A DNA stretch of 64,000 bases from Paulinella micropora (Eukaryota; Cercozoa; Imbricatea; Euglyphida): positions 468,384 to 532,383 of the forward strand of contig BJOX01000323.1 in NCBI GenBank assembly GCA_009731375.1, written 5' to 3'. A program made the position numbers and the translations under genes. Shown here piece after piece: positions 23,045 to 33,600 of this stretch (position 1 is its first letter; every line of letters begins with the position of its first letter). The notes below the pieces were generated by a model. That model was not told the origin of the DNA. It was given only the letters and a program-made list of their open reading frames with translations, and ran no database searches.

Positions 23045-23175
23045 AAAGGAGTGACCCTTCTTGGCATCTTCGACTTGTTTGCTGAAAGAAAGAAAGAGAG
23101 AGAGAGAGAGAGAGAGAGCTAAAAGAGTAAATTGACCCCTCTTGGCAACTTCGACGTGTTTGCACGTCAGTTCCA
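23045..23175 (-). repeat. Duplicated exon-like segment
   Basis: Two related stretches (23045-23084 and 23130-23175), separated by (GA)n, read on the minus strand as KQVEDAKKGHSF and KHVEVAKRGQFT. The first follows a TTTCAG acceptor. They could be duplicated exons of the five-exon gene, but no donor site is clear. Confidence 0.35.
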
Positions 23176-23184
23176 CCTTTGTTT

Positions 23185-23500
23185 GTATGTATACATGTAT
23201 GTATGTAATTGTATATATGTATGTACGTATGCTTGTATGTTTGTATGTATGTATGTATGTTATGTTTGTATATATGCGTGCATGTACATTGTATGCATGT
23301 ATGTATCTATGTATGTATGTATGTATGTATGTATGTATGTATATATGTATATGTGTGTGTATGTGTATGTATGTATGTATGTATGCATGTACGCATGTAC
23401 GTAACGTACGTACGTAACGTACGTACGTACGTTACGTACGTATGTATGTGTGTCTGCATGTATGTAAGTATGCATGTATGCATGTATGTATGCATGTATG

Positions 23501-23531
<31 letters not shown>

Positions 23532-23614
23532 TTGTATGTAATTGTATGTATGTATGTATGTATCTATGTATGTACATATGTATGTATGTATGTATGTTAT
23601 GTATGTATGTATGG

Positions 23615-23645
<31 letters not shown>

Positions 23646-24167
23646 ATGTTTGCATGTATGTATGTATGTATGTATATTTATGTAAGTATATGTATGTATG
23701 TATGTATGTATTGTATGTAGTGTATGTGTGTATGTATGCATGTATGTATGTATGCATGTATGCATGTACGCATGTATGTATGGTATGTATGGTATGTATG
23801 GTATGTATGTTATGTATGCATGTATGTATGCATGCATGCATGTATGCATGCATGTATGTTGCATGCATGTGTGTATGCATGCATGTATGTATGTACGTAT
23901 GTATGTATGTATCTATGTATGTATGTATATATGTATAGTATGTATGTATGTATGTATGGTTTGTCTGGCCTTTATATCTGTATGTCTGTCTGGTGTGTCT
24001 GTCTGTCTGTATGTATGTCTGTCTGTATGCATGTATGCATGTATGTATGTATGTATGTATGTGTGAATGAATTAATGTATGTATGTTTGTATGTATGCAT
24101 GTATGTATGTATGCATACATACATACATACATGCACATACATACATACATACGATACATACATATAA

Positions 24168-24206
<39 letters not shown>

Positions 24207-24420
24207 AACAGACAGACAGATAGACAGACAGACAGACAAGCAGACAAGTGAGTGAGTGAGCGAGTGAGTGAGTGAGTGAGTGAGTGAGTAAGTGAGTGAG
24301 TAAATAAGTGAGCAAGTGAGTGAGTAAGTGAGTCTGTCAGTCTGTCTGCCTATCTGTCTGTCTATCTGTCTTCGGTATACACACACTTACTCACTCACTT
24401 ACTTACTTACTTATCATTTA
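23185..24420. repeat. (TATG)n to (CATA)n switch, then (CAGA)n, (GTGA)n, (CTGT)n, (ACTT)n
   Basis: About 900 bp of TATG units turn into their reverse complement at about 24112, giving a hairpin-capable centre. Four other tetranucleotides follow in turn. Confidence 0.95.
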
Positions 24421-24924
24421 TTAACTGTTTTGTTCACACAACCGCACAAAACACAAACTGGACCCACATTCCCTCATCAAACACATAGAAAAACATTAAA
24501 CAATAGATTGCAGTCCCATGGAACAGCTGTAGCAAAAGCGTCATTGTGGGTGGGTGAGTGGTCGAAATATACAGTCGGAAAGCGTTGGCACTGTGCCGAG
24601 AAGCTGTAACTGACGCAAGAATTATTGCAAAACAAATTCAAAACACATGGCCTGGATCTATTCTGTCCATGTGTCACGTTTGAGTAGTTGATAACCAATA
24701 TCTCGGCGAAAATTTTATCAAATTCCCGCCACATATTCCACCTTTTGAAACTTTTCTGATTGTTCTCTCAGTCATTCTATATTATGACACTTATAGTTCT
24801 TTAAATGATAAATAAAGATATGTCATATGTTTTCTCGTAGTGTGCTGTAGAAGGCTTTTTGTTTGTTTTTGTTTCTTCGTATTTATAATCAATAGGAGAG
24901 GGTGCTACAACCAATTCGAAGTAT
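24421..24924. other. Unique sequence at the left border of element 2
   Basis: No gene seen. AATCAATAGGAGAG at about 24887-24900 also occurs at about 2696-2709, between element 1 and tRNA-Gln. The match is short and may be chance. No terminal inverted repeat was found. Confidence 0.35.
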
Positions 24925-25262
24925 TCAAAAAAATGAAATCGTTATAAGGTGGAGGGAAAATGGCGAACAAAAAAGAACAGTATTTTACACAGGAAAAAGA
25001 AAACAAAGGAAGAAGTTGAAAAGCAAGCAAGGGAGTTTTACGAAAATGAAGTATTATCAAAATACGAAGAATATAATAAAAATACATATTACAAACAATT
25101 AACGAAGCAAAAGAAGACAGAATGGAGAAAGCAAAAGATTAAAGAAAATATACATGTGTTTGTGGAAAGACGATAGGAATATACGGCAAATACACACACG
25201 AAAAAACAGAATTTCATAGACTTTTTCGCGGAGAAAGAAGAGGTTATGATAGGTGGTAGTAA
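24925..25262 (+). pseudogene. Decayed zinc-ribbon gene (element 2)
   Basis: It is homologous to the gene at 1778-2401 but split over three frames. IRWRENGEQKRTVFY matches VVKWNEEGKNKVKNF, EEVEKQAREFYENEV matches EQAEQQANKFYEENI, and TCVCGKTIGIYGKYTHEKT matches TCECGSTIEVGGKEIHEKT. At least two frameshifts separate these blocks, and no start codon was found. As in element 1 it lies upstream of the polymerase on the same strand. Confidence 0.75.
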
Positions 25263-25361
25263 AGTTATACGTATAACTCGCAGAAACTGTGACATTGAAA
25301 GATATTACGAAAACAAATAGTTAATTTTATTTTTAACAAAATATAAACAGATTTTGAAAAT

Positions 25362-25652
25362 ATGTCAACGACGACGAGAGTTGTGGGTGTTTCATTTGAT
25401 GGGAGAAAAGATAATATTACTTATCTTAAAACCATAGGACGAGGAGAAAAAGTTTTTATTCAACACGAACCCGAAAATAAATTTGATAAAAATGCGATAA
25501 AGGTTGAAACAGAAAGTGGAAAACAACTTGGTTATGTTAATCAGCGACTAGCAGAGGCTCTAAAGTTTAAAGGAAGAAAGCAAGTTCAATATTAGTTAAT
25601 CTATGGAGGAGGATTAGGGAAACATTATGGAGTAGAAATTACTATCCATTAA
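25362..25652 (+). pseudogene. HIRAN-domain protein with in-frame TAG
   Basis: The frame from ATG 25362 encodes a stand-alone HIRAN domain: TTRVVGVSFDGR, a strand with EKVFIQHEPENKFDKNAI, and KQLGYVNQRLAEAL. A TAG at 25593-25595 stops it after 77 residues, but the same frame goes on for 18 codons (IYGGGLGKHYGVEITIH) to TAATAA. That tail supplies the expected last strand, so the TAG is probably a mutation. HIRAN domains bind 3' ends of single-stranded DNA in HLTF/Rad5 proteins (family knowledge); a role in replication or repair is inferred. Confidence 0.7.
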
Positions 25653-25713
25653 TAATTATTATTTTATATCAAAGATTATTTTTTTACTATTTATATACAA
25701 TTGGTAGAAAACA

Positions 25714-25918
25714 GATATACAAAACACCAGAAGAGAAAAAGGAATTACGGAGAAAGGCGATTGAATTTATACAAAAAGATCCAGAAAGACACAGACAGAA
25801 GTCAATGTAGTATTACAACCAAAATAAAACAATAATAGCAGAAAGAAAAAAGAAAAAAAGAGATAAAGTAAAGCAAGCGTTACTTAAGTTGAAAAGAATG
25901 GATGAGGCATTGAAATGA
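25714..25918 (+). pseudogene. Small basic helical protein with in-frame TAG
   Basis: One frame reads TPEEKKELRRKAIEFIQKDP, meets TAG at 25808-25810 and continues through a Lys-rich helix to TGA at 25916-25918. No ATG is visible, so the start may be lost. No family recognised. Confidence 0.4.
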
Positions 25919-26015
25919 ATTTATATTTAAATATAAGATATTATTATATATAAATATGACAGATAATTTATTATTATTTTTTATTATTTTTATATCAGCA
26001 TTGATATAAAAAAGT

Positions 26016-28940
26016 ATGCCACCACCTTTACCGCCCAGACCAACGAAGGAAAATGTAGAACTAGCGAAGGTAAGGGCGAACTTGAGGGAAACTAAGACAC
26101 AGGAAGCGAAGAAGCGCAAGGTAAAACTTATTGAGTTAAGACCAGTGCGAAATAGAGCTTTAAATTCACTCACATACTACTTTAAAAAATTTGATATCAA
26201 CTTCTATGATATAGATGAGATAGATTATACAATAATGAGAGCAGTAAGAGATGTTAGAAGCAGATGTATGACAGAGAATGTGAGCATTCATGTTAAGTTT
26301 GCTTATATTACCGATATTGATGACGAAAAGTTTTATAGGTGGAAAACTTTCAATGCGGTAAGGATAAAGGATATTGAAGATTTATTCAATTATATTTATC
26401 AATACACTGAGGAAAATTTAGAAGCAAGTGCTAATGGATACGACCGCTTTATTCAATTTATGAGGATTGAATTTATTCAGGAAGACGGAGGCGGTTGTAA
26501 TCCATCAGGAAGTGATAAGAAACATAAAACAGATAAAAGAATTCATATTAATCCAAGGAGTAAGGATAATAATTGTTTCTTCTATGATTTTAAGGATATA
26601 TTAAATTTACATGTGAAAGGTAAATTAAAACTTAATAAAAAAGTATGTAATGATATTATACAAGAATTCAATCTTGAACATAATTCATATATACCACTTT
26701 CAATAAGACACGAAATCTTAAAAAAATATTGTATTGAAAGTAAGTATTTTGAATTAACTGATGTGACGACCAAACAGACATTCAACAATTTTGAAGACCC
26801 TTTAATATCAGCCGATGTCCTTTGTTATCTACTTAAAGGACATTATGTGAGTTTCATAAAAAAAAACAAAAATAAATATCCAGATTGTTATAAAACATAC
26901 TTTAACAAACATACATGTAATGAAGATAGGAGATCATATGTTGATGCGATGTTTAAAGATAAAAGAAGACTATTAACCAGATTTGTTGAAATGAAATATA
27001 ACAATCAAAATGAGATTTTTCATTATGATTTAGAAACATACAGAAATACAGACGAACTTCATTCTCCATATATAGCGGGTTATACGATTGCAGATATTGG
27101 TTTCAAATATGTAGCTGGAGATGATTGTATTTCAAAACTGATTGATATTATCTTTCAATATGAGGAAGAATTAAAAAAGAAGAAACCAAAAGCAAGATTA
27201 TATGTTAATGCTTTTAATGGAAGTAAATTTGACCATTACTTCCTTCAAAAAGAATTTATTAAAAGAAAAATAAAAGACATTCCTTTGATTAATAATTGTG
27301 ACATTATTTCAATAGAATATAAAAATACGAAATTTTGGGATATTTCAAGGCACACTGAAAGAAGCCTTAAAAAGAACATTGAAAGTTTAGGTTGTAATGT
27401 TTTGAAAGGAGATTTTGACCACGACAAAGCAAAACGATGGGAAGAGATGGATGAGGAAATGGAAAAAGAATGTTTGGTGTATTTAGAGAAGGATGTTATA
27501 GGGGTGAAAGAGTTATATGAAACACTAAACAAACCAATATTTGAAGAACATAAAACAAATCTTTCTGAGTTTACGTCTACGTCTTCTTTAACTTTTAATC
27601 TTTGGAAAAAGAAGATGCGTAAAAAATAGAGAATATATCTTCCAAAATTAAAACAAGAAAGAAACTTTAGAAAGGCTGTATATGGTGCTAGAACTTATCC
27701 AAGCAAAAGACAATTTTTATCCGAGCAATATCAAAAATACATTAATGGTGAAATCAGTTTTGATGAGGTTGTAGATTATCTTATCGATGAGGATTTTGTA
27801 AGTTTTTATCCAACTGCAATGCTTGAAAATTATATGACATGCAAAATAAAGGAATGTGAAGGAGAAATGAAAGGGAAACTCGGAATATATAATGTTGATT
27901 ACATATTTCCAAAAAATCTATTACACCCACGTGTACGTTTCAGAGATAGCAAAGGATGCTTAAAATGAGAGTTAAGAAATATGAAAGACAAATGGCTAAC
28001 TTCTGTAGATATTGAAAATATGATTGAACTTGGATACCAAGTCAAAATCAATCGGGGCTATTATACAGAAGGAGCCGAACCAGTATTCAAAGATTACATA
28101 TTAGAGTTATTTAAACGAAAACAAAATTCAAAGAAAGGCACACCGCAGTATTTATTAGCAAAGTTATTCATGAATGCTTTATATGGAAAGACAATTCAAA
28201 TGCCAATCAACAAAGTAAGCAAATATATAACAAAAAATCACTAATATTGGAAATTCTTGGCGAAGAATGTTATAACAGACATTGAAAAGTTTGACGATGC
28301 TAATAGTGAATTATGGCTTATCTTGGGAACACCACGCGACAAACAAATAATAGAAGAAAAAATTACAAAGCACACTCAATACGGAGCATTTATCCTAGCA
28401 TACAGCAGACGAATTATGTATAAGAATATGACTGAATCCAACCCAGACAACGACCCTGACAGAGATTATTATTATACTGATACAGACAGCATTCAAAGCA
28501 ATGTAAGAAACATTGAACAAATTAAAAGATTTAGAGATAAAAACAATCGGTGGAATGGATGATGACATCGGAACATATTGTAAAATAATAAGGGGAATAT
28601 GGGAAGCACCAAAATTATATATGTTGGAGTATGTAAAAAAAGATGAAGAAAAATGTAAAACTCATTTTCATTTTAGATGAAAAGGTTTGGATTTGAAAAA
28701 ATTAAATCCAACCGCTTATGAATTAATAATAAGGGTGAAAGTTTAACTAATACCAGAGACTTTATAATGAAGAAAATACATACTAGCAGAAACAGCAAAC
28801 AACAACATATTGAACACTTTAGCATACAACATCAAAAGAATGTAGTAAAAGTAGTTAATAAATCAAGATGGTGTGGTCGTGAGTTTATCAACGAAAATGA
28901 TAGTATTTCACACGGCTTCTCACCCGCTCTTAAAATGTAA
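26016..28940 (+). pseudogene. polB: Type B DNA polymerase, decayed (element 2)
   Basis: A single frame from ATG 26016 to 28562 carries all main motifs: ExoI YDLET (D338, E340), ExoII NAFNGSKFDHYF, ExoIII YLEKDVIGV, palm motif A DFVSFYP (about 594), motif B KLFMNALYG (about 717) and motif C YTDTDS (about 820). It is broken by TAG 27627, TGA 27966 and TAA 28242 in the same frame, then a frameshift near 28555 and another TGA at about 28677. The C-terminus ends at 28940. It lacks the Cys-rich region of the element 1 polymerase and is clearly a different lineage. It cannot make an active enzyme under the standard code. Confidence 0.85.
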
Positions 28941-28991
28941 TAAAATATTAAATAATTTTTTCTTTTTTTATAACTCATACTAAAAAGACCA

Positions 28992-29311
28992 ATGACCACC
29001 CTCACCAGACTATCTGAAAATTTGGACGACTTTCAATTGAGAAGAATAAGGAATTCTTTTCAGTAAGAGATGTCCAACAGATGATTGATGAAGAAATTAA
29101 GGCAATTGAAAAAAGTAGAGAAGGAAAGCCAACCGATGTTTTTCCGTTTGGCAAATACAAAGGAAAAAAAATTCAAGATGTTGCTACCATTGACAAACCA
29201 TATCTTGAATGTGTTATGAAACAGCCGTGGTTTGATAAATTTACAGACATAAAAAATGAAGTAAAAAATATTTATAATGATATTTTATTCACCCGCTACG
29301 CGGTTTCATAA
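28992..29311 (+). pseudogene. FGKYKG-domain protein (DUF3820 / ExoX C-terminal-like)
   Basis: The core from 29081 has PTDVFPFGKYKGKKIQDVA and KPYLECVMKQPWF, typical of small DUF3820 / ExoX-like C-terminal domains often found near nucleases. A better start is ATG 28992, but a frameshift near 29028 separates it from the core. The last codons lie inside the first arm of the four-way-junction module. A second, more decayed copy is at 40146-40270. Confidence 0.6.
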
Positions 29312-29406
29312 AACATCGTTTTTCTTTTAATTATTTTTTATTTGAATTTTTCCGATGTTTTAGAATAAGCGAGAGTGCGGAGCACGAAGCGCAATTCTAA
29401 AATATC
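29279..29406. promoter_or_regulatory. Four-way-junction intergenic module, copy 1
   Basis: Order: GATAT, hairpin TTTAT/ATAAA, ACATCG-spacer-CGATGT, hairpin TTTAGAAT/ATTCTAAA, ATATC. GATAT and ATATC close the structure, so a cloverleaf can form. It holds the stop of the upstream gene, and the next ATG is 1 bp beyond it (29408). Probably an RNA end or processing signal; the role is inferred. Confidence 0.7.
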
Positions 29407-29407
29407 A

Positions 29408-29876
29408 ATGACTGACCTGAACACCAAACAGGACTACTTAAACGAAATTGAGAAATGGAACCTTGACAGCGAAATTAAGAAACACACGATTAAATGGACT
29501 AAGCATGACATTGTTTCTTTCTATGAGCAATACAAGCCAAGGGACGACAATGTGAAAGTAATTATTCCATTCGATGCTACACTAGCAGAAATTATAATGG
29601 AGGAACCAAGCACACCTTTTAAGACAACTGTTACAATCCCCGAAGATAGCTCAATAAAAAGTCTGTAATACAACCAGACACAAATCCCCAAAAGAGAATG
29701 ATGTCTCGTTATATTAGCTCAGTAAAGCCGAAAAGAAAACGGCAACAGACCAAGGTTAAAAATGGCATTAGGTCAAATCAGGCCAAACGATATTGAAAAT
29801 AATGGGAAAAAACTAGGTGCACCTGACACCAGAAAAAGTGTACTTTTTACCGGCTATCCGGGGGGTGATGCCTACA
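29408..29876 (+). pseudogene. Element 2 gene of unknown function, cut by the retroelement
   Basis: The ATG at 29408 directly follows module 1. The first 86 codons (EIEKWNLDSEIKKHTIKW, DATLAEIIMEEP) end at TAA 29666. One base off, the coding sense continues (IQPDTNPQKRMMSRYISS), so a shared 1-bp indel probably split one gene. The second half is interrupted at 29876 by the retroelement; its homologous continuation lies at 39848-40177. No family recognised. Confidence 0.5.
29629..29876 (+). repeat. 248-bp direct duplication, left copy
   Basis: It matches 39779-40025 with about five substitutions and one inserted A. It forms the exact left flank of the retroelement segment. Confidence 0.95.
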
Positions 29877-30667
29877 GTACCCCTTCCCGTTTTATGACGG
29901 AAATATGCAATATTTTCTTCATATAATTGCTGATTTTTTTTCTGCACAAACGCTACGGGGTGTCGCAACTAAGTGCATTAACCAACGGATAGACGGTGCA
30001 GTGGATATATAAAACGCATACGCCAGACACGAGTCAACTATAAATCTCCAGCCTCGTTTTTGTAAATAAAAACTCCTCCTACACTTGTTGTCCCCCCCGT
30101 AACTTAATTCTGAGGCAGTATGTCAAGAACAAATAGTATTACTATTGCAATAAAAGCAGCGTTATAATTTTTCTCCTTCTCCAAAAACACTTCCGATCAG
30201 TAAATACATTGTCTTTTAATAACATACCCTTGTATTCAATCGGTTACCTTAATATAGTACTAGGGGGCCAGACCTAATAACTATATCCAAAGCCGGGGTG
30301 AGTGAGCCCGACCATGCGATATGCCGACACAAGTAGAGACGGACCGTGCTGGTATGACGATATTAAGTATATCCAAAGAAAAAAATTTAATATGTCTACT
30401 ATGAGAACATTTTTTGAGAACATCACCCTGGATACTTGAAGCAGGGTCGTACCAGGAACACCATCGCTAAACTCACAAGCGATCCCCTTATACGGTGTCG
30501 TATCCATTTGCCGATTGACCCTCGTACTCATATGTTGCGATAAAAATGCCAAGTAACAACAATGGTATAAAAACATTTTAATAAGACATGATCTGACATG
30601 GGCACTATGAGATTAATCCACATGCAGCTTTCAATGTCCGACGCGTGATAAAAGAAAAAAATGTCAC

Positions 30668-33600
30668 TTACTGCCTTCGTCGCCTTGCGCGAACCCCTTT
30701 GCCAGGTGGCGGGCCGCCAACAAAAGTCAAGTCAAACTTCGACTCCTCCAGAATGTCCCATATTTTGTTAGGGATGGCGCCCAAAGATAAGTCAAAAGGA
30801 ATGTCAAGCACTCCTCTAGGCAGTGACTGAATAGTCCACGCAGTGTGGTCTTTGTCTCGAAGGGTAATAGTATCATCCCATGTCTCGAGATTTTTCGCGT
30901 CTTTGTACACCGGTAAATATTGTCTAGCTTTTGGATCCTCAACAGGGTCCATGCTTCTCCAAAAATGGAGTACCGGTTGTATCGTTTTTGCTGCTAAGGA
31001 TCTCTTCGATGTCCGTGCTGCCCGTGTAGTCTGCGGGACCGCCACAGCTCGCATGAGATAAAGATCTGAGAGAGTGTCATCGGCAACATGAGATTCTGCC
31101 GGTCTCAACAGATAAAAAGCGTCTCGGACCCACTTGATGGCCGCAATCGCCTCTCCTTCCTTCCATCGCACATGTCGAATGTCCACATTACCCGCGTTCG
31201 GGTTAGTGTCCTTCTCCCCTCCTCCTCCATGGACATCCGTCGCTCGCGTCGACCTTGCCACCTTCCTCGGTTGGTCGAAGATGAGATCGTTTTGCGCTCT
31301 CCTCCTCTGCGCCTCCGTGAACTTCTCCTTCGTACCGCCGCGGACTATGGGGGCTTTAGACTGAGTCCCCGCCGCGCTTTTGCGGTTTGAGTCTTCCTTA
31401 CTCTCCTTCTCGGTCTCCTCCTTCTCCGTGACAGGTGCCCGATAGGCATTCTCCTCCTCTAAGGTATCCTCCTTCTGTATAGGCGGTACCTCTTTGAAGT
31501 CCTCCTTCATCCGTTTCAACGCCTCCTCAACGGATTCATCCTCAAGTAAGAAGGGGTCATATTTGATCAGCCTTCGAACATTCACAATCTGCACCTTCCC
31601 TCTACCCCTGATCTTATAATTCAGAGGTCCCATCTGTTCCATGATCTGGTATGGTCCTTTCCAGTGGGTAAACAGCTTAGAGCTAACCCCCTTAGGGACT
31701 TGAGGATGGTACAAGAGTACAATATCCCCAACCTGGAAACGGACTTGATCTAAGTGCGCTTGTCGCACTCCTTGTGCGTCAGTCTTTCTGCGCTCCGCCT
31801 CCCTGTGCGCCGCAACTATTTGTTCCGCCTCCATCTTCGCTCTTAGTCTCATCCCGAACAACTCATCCTCATCTGCCCAAGTGTCTTTTGGATGCAGAAG
31901 TGAGGTTGGGATATTAGGCTCTCGGCCGTAAACCAATTGATATGGCGAGACTGAGCTCCTGGCTCCTCCTAATGCCGATGAGGGTAGACAGTTCATTGCA
32001 AAGGCAAATGAAGGTGCTGCCTCCACCCAGGCTCTCTGATTCTCCTTCTTCATACAGTACATCTTAAGCGAGGCTTTGAGAGGTCTATGTACCCGCTCGA
32101 TCTTGCCATTCGCTCTCGGGTTATAGGCAGTAACATATTGCCATTTCATCCCGTAGTACTTAGATAGTCTGTCGATGACTTCATTATTAAAGTCAGAACC
32201 TCGATCAGAACATATCTTTCTAGGCACTCCGATCTGCGAGACGATCCTATCGATCAGAGCCTCCGCAGTTGTCTTGCCTGTAGCGTCCTTAACAGGAACA
32301 ACCCAGACATAATTGGTGGCTCGATCTATTGCGGTAAGAAGGTATCTGTACCCTTCTGCCGATTCGGGGAAAGGTCCCACATGATCGATGTGTAAAAATT
32401 CAAACATCCCGGCGTGTAAAGGGAATGTACCGATCAGGCCAAAGTTCGCATTCAGCGGTGTCTTTGTGGTTTTGCATGGGATGCATGCGTCCACTTCCCT
32501 GTCTATCTCCTCCTTCATCCCTTTCCACCAAAATCGCCTCGCTATGAACCAATGAGTTCTTTGTCGACCCGGATGTGCCAGTAAGGGGCAGTTATGGGCT
32601 GCGACATATATAAAGCGCCTCAACTTCTCTGGTACCCAGAGAGTCCATTTGTCAGGCTGTGATGCAAATTTGCCATGCTGGCCCTTGTACCACAATAGCC
32701 CATCTCTCCACGCCATCTCCTTCATCTGATCTTTGATCTGTGGAGTCTTTTTAAGCTCATTAGGGTTCTTGTATAACGTTATGAGCTCCTTGAACTCCGG
32801 ATCCGTCGCCTGTTGCTGCCTCCACGCGGTAGGCGAGGCGATATGAATAGTACCGTCCTCCAACCTTACTCCTACCCTTTCCGGGTCTTCATCAAGCTCG
32901 CTTCGATTTTCCTGTGGAGGTTCAGTACAGACCTCAGTCGTCTCCTCCTCTTCTTTTATATTCGCCTTCGCGTTCTCGTATGCCTCATAAGACCACTCAG
33001 CGTCTTCGAGAACATGCGCCTCACAGCATATGCCATGCTCCGGGCCTTGAGGACTATATCGTAGACCCGTGCGGTCATAACGAACGCCTCTTGCCATCTG
33101 CATCGCCTCTATGTGGCTCACCTCGTATACCTTGTCCGTGGACAGGTCCATCATCTCCACTGATGATACGAGAGCCGACACCTCCGACTGAAACTCTAGC
33201 CTGGAAAGGCTATCAGCGACTACGTTTCGCTTTCCCGGTAAGTAGACCATCGTGAAATTGAAACATGACAAGAAAGCTTGCCACCGCGCCAAACGGCCGG
33301 TTTGTTCATGATTCATCAACCAAAGAAGGTTGTGATGATCGGTCCTAACCGTGAATAGAGGTCCTCCCCACAAGTATTCTCTGAGCCTCTTGAGAGCCCA
33401 TACTACTGCCAACGCCTCCCTCTGTCGCGTGCAGTAATTTCGCTCCGCCGCACACAGCTTTCTACTAATAAACATGATCGGGCGCAACTTTTTCTCCTCA
33501 TCTTCCTGTTGCAGCACCGCGCCAATCGCAAACTTAGATGCATCCGTGTCGACTACGAACGGTTTCGTAAAGTCGGGCATCATAAGTACTAATCCGCCGT

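Noticed and set aside
13346-24386. Many long frames of Cys/Met/Tyr/Val, Thr/His/Ile or Leu/Phe/Tyr
   Set aside because: They are translations of TATG, CATA, GATA and CTTTA arrays, open on several frames and both strands, with no independent coding signal.
24477-24734. 85-codon minus-strand frame left of element 2
   Set aside because: No motif, no homologue in the window and a composition like non-coding DNA.
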